From positions 2,108,001-2,172,000 of the forward strand of contig JBLWXV010000001.1 in NCBI GenBank assembly GCA_048267245.1: a stretch of 64,000 bases of DNA, in the 5' to 3' direction. Positions 24,569-32,894 of the stretch are shown here, piece after piece. The translations under genes were made by a program, and so were the position numbers. The first letter of the stretch is position 1. Each line of letters starts with the position of its first letter. The stretch is from JBLWXV01 sp048267245 (GTDB lineage Bacteria; Bdellovibrionota; Bacteriovoracia; Bacteriovoracales; Bacteriovoracaceae). A model generated the notes under the pieces. That model was not told where the DNA came from. It worked only from the letters and a program-made list of their open reading frames with translations, and searched no databases.

Positions 24569-24952
24569 ATGAAAACTGTTTTCTTTCTTTTGGCGGTAGC
24601 GCTCTCTTGCACTTACTCTCACCAGGCCCAGGCCGTTAATTGCCCGGCAGATGCCTATGAAATCGAGCAAATGATTTCAAGTGCAGGTTCATGCTATGAA
24701 GCCGTTAAAATCGCAAATGAATGTGCATGGGGATCAAGTGTTGACGTCGGGCTTGCTGGAGCGGCCAGTGATATCTGCTTAAAGAACTACGCCCAGTGGA
24801 GTAATAAGCACAAGATGGTACTGGCCACACTCGCTGAGGACTGTGATGCCAAGTACGCAGGTCAGCAAGGTACGATGTACTTATCGATGAACGCCTTCTG
24901 TAAATTAGGTGTGATTCAAGTTATCTCAGACTTAAACGAAGAAGTTCTCTAA
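24569..24952 (+). CDS. Small secreted Cys-containing protein, unknown
   Basis: 127 residues with a clear signal peptide (about 1-22, …SHQAQA) and a mature part of ~105 residues containing six Cys (NCPAD, GSCYE, NECAW, DICLK, EDCDAK, AFCKL), probably three disulphides. I recognise no family. ATG with GGGG close upstream. It is separated from lysA by a terminator-like hairpin, so expression may depend on read-through from lysA or on a promoter within the 3' end of lysA. A periplasmic or extracellular role is expected. Confidence 0.75.
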   Translation: MKTVFFLLAVALSCTYSHQAQAVNCPADAYEIEQMISSAGSCYEAVKIANECAWGSSVDVGLAGAASDICLKNYAQWSNKHKMVLATLAEDCDAKYAGQQGTMYLSMNAFCKLGVIQVISDLNEEVL

Positions 24953-24959
24953 TATTAAG

Positions 24960-24986
24960 GGGCCAGTTGAACTGGCCCTATTCTTC
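24960..24986. terminator. Bidirectional intrinsic terminator
   Basis: GGGCCAGT / ACTGGCCC (24960-24967, 24971-24978) with a 3-nt loop, followed by T-rich TATTCTTCT. It overlaps the stop of the convergent dikinase gene. Confidence 0.8.
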
Positions 24987-27671
24987 TAGGATCTCAATAA
25001 GTCCGCTCTCTCCATCAATTCTCACTTTCATTCCGGACTTTAACCTCTTAGTTAGATCTTTTACCGAGACAATCGTGGGCAGTCCCATTTCTCTTGCAAC
25101 AATTGCCGAGTGGGAGAGAAGTCCGCCACGTTCAACTAGTAGTGCGCTAGCAGATGGGTAGAGTGGAATCCAGCCTGGATCAGTTCTGTGCGTAACAAGA
25201 ATCTCTCCATTTAGGACGAGATCATCGTCCGGTGAAAGAATCACTTTTACAACTCCTTCAACAACACCTGGGCAACAGCCAAGACCGGCCATCTGGTTGG
25301 GGGCAAGGCTAGATTCGTCAATCTTCTCGTGGACTGTTGGAGGAAAGTGCTCGTTTTGATAGTAGACTGGCCCTCTAGTCATGAAGCGAGGTGAAGGCTC
25401 TGCATCTTCGTATCCTTTGTACTGCTCCTTTCTTATCTCAATAATGGGGCGAAGTTCTTGAGTGGTATTAGTTCCCTCAAAGACTCCATTCATTTCGGCC
25501 ATGGTGAGGTAGAAGATATCTTCAGGGGCATCGATAATGGCCCGTTTGGTAAAGTCTTCACCCATGCCATAGAACATAGCGCGCACAACGCCGTAGATTC
25601 TCGTGCGACAAAAGCGTGTGTTTTCGCGGTTCATGACCGCCTTTCTAGCGTGGCGAAGTGACCAGCGATAGATCATTCCTCTAAATCCTGAGAGTGTTTT
25701 TCCAAGCTCTCTCTCGGCGCGCTCCCTAATTTCACGCTCGCGTTTTTCATAGATTTCAAGGTCGGTTTGTCCGGCATTGATGATATTTTTCAAAAAAATA
25801 AAGAGAAGTGAAGGGTCTTGATGAAGGTCCTTTTGCTCGAGCTTCATCTCACTCATACAACGAAAGCCATACTTATCGATGTAGTGCTCAACTCTCTTTG
25901 TGAATTTCTGATATGAGCTTCCTTTTAGAACTTCTAGGCAATTGATGTTGGCCGTTTCAAAGAGAAGTTCTTTTAGTCCTTCTGTTGCCACCACTTCGCC
26001 GGCCATGCGGATTAATTCCTTTGTCGGCTCTGCTGATTCCAAGTTGCCATTACCTGCAAGTAGGTCATTGTGAAAATTTGCACCTAAATGTGAAAGCCAT
26101 TTTTCAGTGAGTTTCTTAAAGATCCCAAAGTGAACCATGCAGAGGAAGTCGTTAATAATGGGGGCATGCCATTTCCATAGCATTTCAACTTCTAGTTGTC
26201 GGTAATACTCGTAGATTTTATCACTCGACATTGAGCTATAGTCGTGGTGTCTGAATTTTTCATAAGTAGGGTGAAAGTCCGCTAAGAATTTATCGACAAT
26301 AGTCTGAATTCTAAAGTGAAAGCTAATAAATTTTAATCCCACTAGGAAACTTCTAAATTTTGCCCCAGGTGTATTATGAAAAGTGGGTGGCCTCACTCGA
26401 TCAGCAATTTCAGCTGCCAGTGATTCATTGGTTCCCATCATCGTTTCCATAAATTGGCGATTAAATTTATATCCAGGAAGAATTGAAGTGAGCTTGTACC
26501 AATTGAGTAGGTTGTAATAGACGCGGCCATAGAAGAGACCAAGCATATTTTTTAAAAAATGATCCATTTGGCGGATGTGTTGATACGGAACCATCAAGAC
26601 TTCACAGAATTGGACATAGACTTGGTGATAGACATAATGGGCAAATCCAAAAGTTAGAGGCATGGTGAGACCACCGTAACTCTCTACAATATTTGAATTG
26701 TCCCATACCCAAAGAGTACCTGTGCCATTTTTAACACCGGTTGTGATGGGCCTACTTTGTAGTAGATAGACAACACCATTTTTAATGGCCCATTCGACGT
26801 CTTGAGGAAAGTGATAGAATTCTTCAATTCTAATTCCGAGGCTTCTAAGCTCACCCAATTGGTGGTGATTAAGTGAGGGAATATTGACTAGCTTTTCTTC
26901 TACATCAACTTCCTTTGTGGTTTCTTTTACTGGGTCATTGGTTAGCATCTTTGCTTTTTCACTTATATGCTCTTCAACGACCTCAAATTGATCTTTTTTA
27001 ACTTTAAAATTGTCGCCCTCATAGAGACCACTAACGAGTCCTTCGCCCACTCCATAGACTGAATTTATAACGAGGAAATTTGGATCTGAATGGATGGGGT
27101 CGGCCGTAAAGAGAACACCAGAAATATCCGGATCAATCATTTCTTGCACGACCACGGCCACTTTGATTCCTTTGAGAGTGAGCTTGTTTTCCTTGCGGTA
27201 GATCAGCCCACGCTCACTATAGCCCGAGGCCCAGCACTCTCTAATAGCGCTTAGAAATTCTGCTTCACTCTTGATATAGAGAAGGGTTGAGAGCTGACCT
27301 GCGAAACTGTGGCCAGCACCATCTTCATCTAGGGCACTTGATCGCACAGCAAGGAGCGATCCCTTAAAACTCTTATAGAGTTCTCTGAGTTGATCTTTCA
27401 TGTGATCAGTGAAATCGTGAGTTTTAAAGAGCTCTAATATTTGAGATTCAACTCCCTTAAAATTGCCCTCTCTTTCAGTGAATGCCTCCAATTTGGAGTG
27501 AAGACCATGGGAGAGTAGGTAGTCCTCCATCGCACTTGCTGGAATAACCTTCCAGTCTGGAACCGGAAGTCCACGACTGGTCATTAGATAGAGGTTGTGC
27601 CCCTTTCCTCCGGCCTGTCTCTTGGAATAGTCTTTTGTTGAATTCTTTGTGACGAAGTAGATCTTACTCAT
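24978..27671 (-). CDS. PEP-synthase-like dikinase of the rifampin phosphotransferase type
   Basis: 897 residues. The N-terminal ~330 are an ATP-grasp-like PEP-synthase/PPDK nucleotide-binding domain (GGKGHNLYLMTSRGLPVP, LLAVRSSALDEDGAGHSFAGQ, MIDPDISGVLFTADP). A long middle region has no known motif. The C-terminus is the mobile phosphohistidine domain with GGLLSHSAIVAREMGLP (catalytic His854). There is no PEP/pyruvate TIM barrel. This ATP domain / acceptor domain / His domain order and total length match rifampin phosphotransferases, which transfer the beta-phosphate of ATP to a small-molecule hydroxyl. It is last in a four-gene operon (formyltransferase, hydrolase-ligase, UbiA-like, this), 10 bp after the UbiA-like gene. 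The acceptor is probably a pathway intermediate or lipid rather than rifampin. Confidence 0.85.
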   Translation of the reverse strand: MSKIYFVTKNSTKDYSKRQAGGKGHNLYLMTSRGLPVPDWKVIPASAMEDYLLSHGLHSKLEAFTEREGNFKGVESQILELFKTHDFTDHMKDQLRELYKSFKGSLLAVRSSALDEDGAGHSFAGQLSTLLYIKSEAEFLSAIRECWASGYSERGLIYRKENKLTLKGIKVAVVVQEMIDPDISGVLFTADPIHSDPNFLVINSVYGVGEGLVSGLYEGDNFKVKKDQFEVVEEHISEKAKMLTNDPVKETTKEVDVEEKLVNIPSLNHHQLGELRSLGIRIEEFYHFPQDVEWAIKNGVVYLLQSRPITTGVKNGTGTLWVWDNSNIVESYGGLTMPLTFGFAHYVYHQVYVQFCEVLMVPYQHIRQMDHFLKNMLGLFYGRVYYNLLNWYKLTSILPGYKFNRQFMETMMGTNESLAAEIADRVRPPTFHNTPGAKFRSFLVGLKFISFHFRIQTIVDKFLADFHPTYEKFRHHDYSSMSSDKIYEYYRQLEVEMLWKWHAPIINDFLCMVHFGIFKKLTEKWLSHLGANFHNDLLAGNGNLESAEPTKELIRMAGEVVATEGLKELLFETANINCLEVLKGSSYQKFTKRVEHYIDKYGFRCMSEMKLEQKDLHQDPSLLFIFLKNIINAGQTDLEIYEKREREIRERAERELGKTLSGFRGMIYRWSLRHARKAVMNRENTRFCRTRIYGVVRAMFYGMGEDFTKRAIIDAPEDIFYLTMAEMNGVFEGTNTTQELRPIIEIRKEQYKGYEDAEPSPRFMTRGPVYYQNEHFPPTVHEKIDESSLAPNQMAGLGCCPGVVEGVVKVILSPDDDLVLNGEILVTHRTDPGWIPLYPSASALLVERGGLLSHSAIVAREMGLPTIVSVKDLTKRLKSGMKVRIDGESGLIEILEE

Positions 27672-27681
27672 ATATTACCTG

Positions 27682-28608
27682 TTAAAATTTATAGAAGAGA
27701 AAACTGAGATAGGTCAGAATGATATAGACGCTAGAATAGATGCGATAAATCTTCCCAATAATCTCAGAAGTAGAAACAATGTAGATCATGCCAATAAAAC
27801 AGAGAACGCCGACACTTGCTACCACTGAATTTTGAACGGCGCTAGTATTTCCAATCTTGGTTGATAGCATTAGCGCCCCAGCAAAGACGGCCTGAGAGAC
27901 CACAAGAGCAAAAGCTCCAGGTTTAGTCCATATATTTGAGTAAGTGGCCACGCTCTCACGCTCCTCACTTGGTTGATAGGTTTTTCTACCAAATTCAAAG
28001 ATATTAAATAGTGGCCAGGCCATGATGGAAAACTTAATGAGATCTAGTGGCAACTCCCAAATCCACTTCTGTGTGAGAGCGCACATCATTGTAAATGAGA
28101 GGAATATTGTGACAAATGTGTGAGACATGGCATAGGTTGTAAGCAGTGGTCTAATTTTATGGCCAATAAAGAACTCACGATACATGAGTAGTGAGTAGGC
28201 AATGGCAATCGCCCCCATCAAGAGTGCCTTAGCACCAAGTCCCATTAAGATGATTATCTCAAGTAGAATGGTCCACTCAATGGCGCGCTTAACTTGGTAG
28301 AGACTTAGAAGGCCGCGTGGAAGGGGCCTAGTGGGGTTAATGGCCACATCGGTATCATAGTCTTTAATTTCGTCGTAGAAGCGAAGTTTTAAAAAAAAGC
28401 AGAAGACAAAGAGACATAGCAGAATCTTTTGAATGAAGGTGGTGGCCGCAATGTCTAGGAAATTCACGTTTACTATGAATGCCGCAATGAAGAGACCCAT
28501 CATAAGTAAATGCGAGAGTGGATCAAAACGCTCCTTTATAAAGATGAGCCACTTTGAGATTTCCTCACGGCGCCGCTTTGAATAGTCTACTTCTACTGGA
28601 TTACTCAT
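27682..28608 (-). CDS. UbiA-family membrane transferase
   Basis: 308 residues, about eight hydrophobic segments, inner membrane. The first Asp-rich motif is intact: YDEIKDYDTDVAINPTRPLPRG around residues 78-98, where Asp79, Asp83 and Asp87 would bind Mg-pyrophosphate of an isoprenoid donor. The second motif of the family is not the usual DxxxD; the corresponding loop reads FEFGRKTYQPSEERESVATYS. That could mean an altered donor or acceptor. It sits 6 bp after the hydrolase-ligase gene and 10 bp before the dikinase gene. UbiA enzymes attach prenyl chains to quinone precursors, haem, chlorophyll or glycerol phosphate. The context suggests a lipid acceptor, but this is inference. Confidence 0.82.
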   Translation of the reverse strand: MSNPVEVDYSKRRREEISKWLIFIKERFDPLSHLLMMGLFIAAFIVNVNFLDIAATTFIQKILLCLFVFCFFLKLRFYDEIKDYDTDVAINPTRPLPRGLLSLYQVKRAIEWTILLEIIILMGLGAKALLMGAIAIAYSLLMYREFFIGHKIRPLLTTYAMSHTFVTIFLSFTMMCALTQKWIWELPLDLIKFSIMAWPLFNIFEFGRKTYQPSEERESVATYSNIWTKPGAFALVVSQAVFAGALMLSTKIGNTSAVQNSVVASVGVLCFIGMIYIVSTSEIIGKIYRIYSSVYIILTYLSFLFYKF

Positions 28609-28614
28609 TTTATA

Positions 28615-31017
28615 TTATCCATTCTTCTTTGATTTAATGACGCCCAGGTTACCTTCAATTTTCTCTCTCAAAATTCCATATTCAACTTTTGAGTGGTGGC
28701 GAGGGTCCATGGGAATTTCTTCCACCAAGTGAATTTCATCAACTGGTAGATTATTCTTTTTCATGATGCGCTCAATTTCAGCAAATTGGGTCTCGCTCTG
28801 ATTTTCACTTCCCTTCTTTACTGAATAGACACAAGCAACCCGCTCTCCAAGAACCTCATCGGGCATTCCCAGGTAGGCCACTTGATAAACAAACGGGAGT
28901 TTCTTCATGACAATCTCCGCTCTTACGGGAAAGACATAATCTCTATCGCGCTTTATGGCGTTGTGAACTCTACCCACTAACCAAAGTGATCCATTTTCAT
29001 CCACGCGCCCAAGATCCCCAGTGCGGTGCCAGACTATTCCATTGTGATCTCTAATCTTAGCGCGGTAAAATGCTTCTTCGTTATTGTAATAGCGCTCGCA
29101 AACATGCTCGCCACTCACAATAATCTCTCCCACTTTTCCATGGGGAACTTCCTTTTTCTTCCAGTCTTCATCGCTTTTAATGTAGATTGGGTCTTTATCA
29201 ATCTCTAAGTATTTTACACTTAATCCTGAGTCAAAGTGACCGACGTTCACGCCTTCATCTACCCACTCGGGGTCAGGATTAATTGAAGCTCCAAGCATTT
29301 CTTTGGCCTCAATGTGGGCCATCGGCTCTACTTCTGTAGATCCGTAGAGGACAAGAATTTCTGCGTTAGGTGCGGCCACTTTCATTTCGGCCACGTCGTC
29401 ATTTGAAACCGGTGCTCCCCCGGTGACAATCCTTCTTAAGAAGGGGAGGGTCATAGCATTCTTTACGCAATAGCCACTTACGGCGCGAAGAAGGGATGGT
29501 GAGAGAGTGGTGCAGGTTGTAGCTGTCGCCTTCATTTGTGCAATTAGTATCAGGGCGTCCCGGTCGCCGGGGGTTCCTACATCAATGGCCGGGATGACGG
29601 TCTTTACTCCTGCAGCTAGGTTATTGAGAGAGAAAATCGGAAACACTGGCAAGTCGGCATCGCCTTCATTATAGGGAATGTGGCGATTGAGTGCATAGTG
29701 CTGGGCCGCTAAGAAGCGGTGAGAGCGGTCAGCACCCTTTGGAGTTCCACTTGAACCTGTTGTAAAAGTAATGAGGGCAGTGTGCTCTTTTTCAATGGCG
29801 TGAGCAGTTGCGTAGCCTTCACTCTGCATCAAGTCTTCAAGCCTGGCTGTATACGTTTTTGTTATTGGACCAGCGACAATCTTGATTGGAATTTGAGATA
29901 TCTGTTCAATCTCCCCAAGGTAGTCAAATGCACGCTCAACAGAGATCATCGCACTCGCTCCCACGAGTTCTGCCGCCACACCCATTTGATCACGCCTTGC
30001 CCAGGAGTCTAGAAAGACAGCGATCCCACCAATCTTTTGTAGGGCAAACATCGCAGCGTAGAGATAGAAGCTCATGGGAATAAAAATGATTACGCGATCG
30101 CCTGATTTAATTCCGAGCTTTAAGTATTCGGCCGCAATTCTTCCCACCACATGATCAAGCTCACCAATTGTGACACTGTCGTGAGGAAGTGGGTCATTGA
30201 GATCACCACTCCAAGCCTTTAATTTGTCTGGATGTACCCAGGTGAGAATTTCACGCTCTGGGTTTTTCTGAAGGTGATCTTTTAGAAAGGCACAAACATT
30301 ATTTTGAATATGAACCCCATCAAAATAGCCAAATCTCTCTTTGGTGATTTTCAATTCCGGTGTGATAAAGCTTTCAATATGTTGAGCGAGATAATTAGGG
30401 TGAGTCCATAGCAGAGCGTGTCCCGCCTTATTAACGACAGCGTCCGTATACTTTACTCCGGCCTTCTCTAAGAGTTCTGAGACTTGGGCACTTTCATCGC
30501 AGTCACCGCGGATGACGAGAATTGGAATATCCTTTAATTGGCTTAGTTCATGAATCAAGAGATCTAAGTTATCATTTTTTTCACATACAGCTTCTTTTAA
30601 GAGTTTTAGATTGCCGTATTTTTTAGCATCCCTCACATACTCTCCCGGAGGAGGTGTCATGGGAAGCGAGCCCTTAACTACCATTTCAGTGATTGCCTTC
30701 TTGGCCGAGAGCCCTAGGAGTGCGTCCGATATCCCAGGAATTTTCATCAAGGCCTTTATGGGTCCAGATGTCTTTTTCAAGAGAAATGGCGCGATTAGAA
30801 TGAGTCCTTTGACATTTACTTTTGAGCGACTCACATCACTAATGGCCACACGTGCTCCATAGGAATAGCCAAGCACGTAATGCTCTTCATTATTTGGACG
30901 CGATTCTTTGCGGCCAAGTGCTCTTACTTCAAAATCCTTGGGAAGATGATCTTTTAGATGATTAAAGTCATCTCTTAGACCAGGTGATCCGTGGTGGGCG
31001 TAGATGATTTTTGTCAT
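28615..31017 (-). CDS. Fusion: alpha/beta-hydrolase + AMP-forming acyl ligase (OleB-OleC-like)
   Basis: 800 residues in two parts. Residues 1-225 are an alpha/beta hydrolase with nucleophile elbow GYSYG (Ser52), acid region VIRGDCDES and AGHALLW with the probable catalytic His. Residues ~235-800 are an ANL adenylating enzyme: P-loop TFTTGSSGTPKGADRSH (near 415), VLYGSTEVEP (A5) and WHRTGDLGRVDENGSLWLVGR (A7/A8). Ligase segments such as FPIFSLNNLAAGVKTVIP and GAPVSNDDV resemble OleC, the beta-lactone synthetase of long-chain olefin synthesis, whose partner OleB is a hydrolase and is fused to OleC in some bacteria. No OleA thiolase or typical OleD is adjacent. Start ATG overlaps the formyltransferase stop by 4 bp. 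Confidence 0.85.
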   Translation of the reverse strand: MTKIIYAHHGSPGLRDDFNHLKDHLPKDFEVRALGRKESRPNNEEHYVLGYSYGARVAISDVSRSKVNVKGLILIAPFLLKKTSGPIKALMKIPGISDALLGLSAKKAITEMVVKGSLPMTPPPGEYVRDAKKYGNLKLLKEAVCEKNDNLDLLIHELSQLKDIPILVIRGDCDESAQVSELLEKAGVKYTDAVVNKAGHALLWTHPNYLAQHIESFITPELKITKERFGYFDGVHIQNNVCAFLKDHLQKNPEREILTWVHPDKLKAWSGDLNDPLPHDSVTIGELDHVVGRIAAEYLKLGIKSGDRVIIFIPMSFYLYAAMFALQKIGGIAVFLDSWARRDQMGVAAELVGASAMISVERAFDYLGEIEQISQIPIKIVAGPITKTYTARLEDLMQSEGYATAHAIEKEHTALITFTTGSSGTPKGADRSHRFLAAQHYALNRHIPYNEGDADLPVFPIFSLNNLAAGVKTVIPAIDVGTPGDRDALILIAQMKATATTCTTLSPSLLRAVSGYCVKNAMTLPFLRRIVTGGAPVSNDDVAEMKVAAPNAEILVLYGSTEVEPMAHIEAKEMLGASINPDPEWVDEGVNVGHFDSGLSVKYLEIDKDPIYIKSDEDWKKKEVPHGKVGEIIVSGEHVCERYYNNEEAFYRAKIRDHNGIVWHRTGDLGRVDENGSLWLVGRVHNAIKRDRDYVFPVRAEIVMKKLPFVYQVAYLGMPDEVLGERVACVYSVKKGSENQSETQFAEIERIMKKNNLPVDEIHLVEEIPMDPRHHSKVEYGILREKIEGNLGVIKSKKNG

Positions 31018-31772
31018 AGTATCATTCCTTTCTTCTTCATTTGGGCCACTTGAGAGCGGGTAGGATTTTTTGTGTAGACCTTGTCTGGAGCAATATTGGG
31101 AGTCCCCTTAGGAAGACTACCGGTAGTTTCAATTTCACGGTGAAAAGTTCTAAGCAGACTTGCGAGTGCACGTCCTTCTACGGCCGCGGTCTTTGCGAGG
31201 TAGGCAATGTAATCTTTGTCGTCTCCACGACTAACAGTGACCACTTGGTGGATTTCCCCAGCGTCAATTTTTTGATTCATCATATGGATACTAAATCCGG
31301 CCTCTCTCTCTTCAGATAGAGCATAGAGATCGCACATCGTGCCTCTGTACTTTGGTAGTAGTCCGTGGTGAATATTGAGACATCCATAATTGGGGGCCTC
31401 TAGAATATCCTTTTTGTAAATATCCCGCGTGCGCAAGTTGATGATGAGATCAATATTGTTTTCTAAGACGATTTCTAGTGCCTCTTTTGAATTCATGGTC
31501 TTGATTTTGTAGACTTTCTTCTGAGAGCGCTCCATTAGTCGCTCGCGCTCTCTCAGGGGCAGTTTGGCAATATTTGTTGCGAGCTCGGCAAAGACTCTAT
31601 TGGCCCCCAATAGTGGAAGACCCACAATACTTTTTAAAACCTTGTGATCGAGATTGTCCAAAAGAACGAGTCCGTGGACGTAGTCGGGCACCTCTCTTAG
31701 GAGAGACTCAAAAAGATCGAGATAATTTCTAGGCATATAAGTCAATAGACTCGAGACCAAGAGTACCTTCAC
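31014..31772 (-). CDS. Formyltransferase-family protein
   Basis: 252 residues with the formyltransferase catalytic core: Asn and His in CLNIHHGLLPKYRGT and Asp in NQKIDAGEI, the triad used with 10-formyltetrahydrofolate in methionyl-tRNA, GAR and sugar-nucleotide formyltransferases. The N-terminal ~100 residues (PRNYLDLFESLLREVPDYVHG…) do not match a specific subgroup, and the C-terminal OB domain of Fmt is missing. So it is not the housekeeping methionyl-tRNA enzyme. GTG start with AGGA 7 bp upstream. First gene of the minus-strand operon; overlaps the hydrolase-ligase by 4 bp. Its acceptor amine is unknown. N-formylation of an amino-lipid made by the divergent genes is one possibility. Confidence 0.83.
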   Translation of the reverse strand: MKVLLVSSLLTYMPRNYLDLFESLLREVPDYVHGLVLLDNLDHKVLKSIVGLPLLGANRVFAELATNIAKLPLRERERLMERSQKKVYKIKTMNSKEALEIVLENNIDLIINLRTRDIYKKDILEAPNYGCLNIHHGLLPKYRGTMCDLYALSEEREAGFSIHMMNQKIDAGEIHQVVTVSRGDDKDYIAYLAKTAAVEGRALASLLRTFHREIETTGSLPKGTPNIAPDKVYTKNPTRSQVAQMKKKGMIL

Positions 31773-31925
31773 AATAAAATCCTATGTTTATATTGACTAT
31801 TATTTCGGCATTTAGGGGTGATAACTATAGAAATTTTACCCACTTAAGGGAATCTAAACAAATAATTGGTACCATATCCAAGTATTTATCTCATACATTT
31901 CTTTTAGACTTCGGGGGGAGTCGTG
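31773..31925. promoter_or_regulatory. Divergent promoter region of the putative lipid cluster
   Basis: About 150 bp of AT-rich sequence between the two head-to-head operons; promoters for both must lie here. TTATCA…AATAGT on the minus strand and TTGGTA on the plus strand are weak candidate elements. No strong operator palindrome was seen. Confidence 0.5.
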
Positions 31926-32894
31926 ATGAATGAAATTAGCATTTACTTAAATCCACGTGCCGGGCAAGGGGCCAATGACTATTGGCAGAGCTCGATTGAA
32001 AAGGGACTATTTCGCTCAAGTCTTCTTTTTCGCACGCCCTCCAATATCGAAGAATTGAGAGAGAATCTTAAAAATGACATCGAAAGGCAGGTGCGCGCCG
32101 TTGTGAGTGTCGGTGGCGATGGCACTGTGAATACTCTGATTCAAGATCTCGCTCACACAAATGTAGGACTACTTGCTATTCCTGGTGGAACTGCAAATGA
32201 TCTTGCAGGTGAACTTGGAACCAAGGGAAATATTCGTCGTGTAATTCAAATGGTTCGCCTTGGTGAGCTCAAGCGCATTGATCTAATCAAAATTAATGGC
32301 CGCTATATGGCCACCAATGGAGGTCTTGGAATGGGTGCGGAAGTGGCGCGCTCTATTAATGATCTTCGCGTGCGCTTTAGTAGTTTTAAGAAATTTTTGC
32401 AAATTGGCGGCAAGAGTGTGTACTCGATGTTTGTGGCCAAGGAGCTAATGGGAATCAAACTTAGTCGCTATCATATTCGCGTTGAGAGTGAGGAGAAAAA
32501 TTGGGAGGGTGAAACGCCCATTCTACTCATCAATAACCAACCCTATATTGCTGGTCGCTTGCCGGTGGCGCCAAATACTTCAAATGAAGATGGCACTTTT
32601 AATGTGACAATTTTCACCCATAAGTCGCGCTCAAAGCTCCTTAATTGCTTCTATCGCCTCCTTCAGGGAGAGCATATTGATGATCCAGAGATGATTACTT
32701 TTGAGACAAGTAAAGCTCGTGTGACCCACTTGGGACAAAAGAAGTTAACTTTCTTTGGAGATGGAGAGCTTTTTACTCACGAATCAAAAGATCAGGTATT
32801 TGAAATAGAATCCGCAAAATTGGCCCTCAACGTTTACACCCGATCGGCCGAGCAGAGGTTAGAAGATCTTTGTAACGAGGTGTACCTGCAATGA
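31926..32894 (+). CDS. Diacylglycerol-kinase-family lipid kinase
   Basis: About 322 residues of the YegS/DagK/BmrU catalytic family: VVSVGGDGTVNTLIQDL (nucleotide-binding GGDGT), LLAIPGGTANDLAGELG, and MATNGGLGMGAEVARSI. These soluble enzymes phosphorylate diacylglycerol, sphingoid bases or related lipids. GGGGGGAG lies 5 bp before the ATG at 31926; a GTG one codon upstream is possible. First gene of the plus-strand operon and overlaps the next gene by 4 bp. In this context it should phosphorylate a lipid hydroxyl in the pathway, or recycle diacylglycerol. Confidence 0.9.
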   Translation: MNEISIYLNPRAGQGANDYWQSSIEKGLFRSSLLFRTPSNIEELRENLKNDIERQVRAVVSVGGDGTVNTLIQDLAHTNVGLLAIPGGTANDLAGELGTKGNIRRVIQMVRLGELKRIDLIKINGRYMATNGGLGMGAEVARSINDLRVRFSSFKKFLQIGGKSVYSMFVAKELMGIKLSRYHIRVESEEKNWEGETPILLINNQPYIAGRLPVAPNTSNEDGTFNVTIFTHKSRSKLLNCFYRLLQGEHIDDPEMITFETSKARVTHLGQKKLTFFGDGELFTHESKDQVFEIESAKLALNVYTRSAEQRLEDLCNEVYLQ

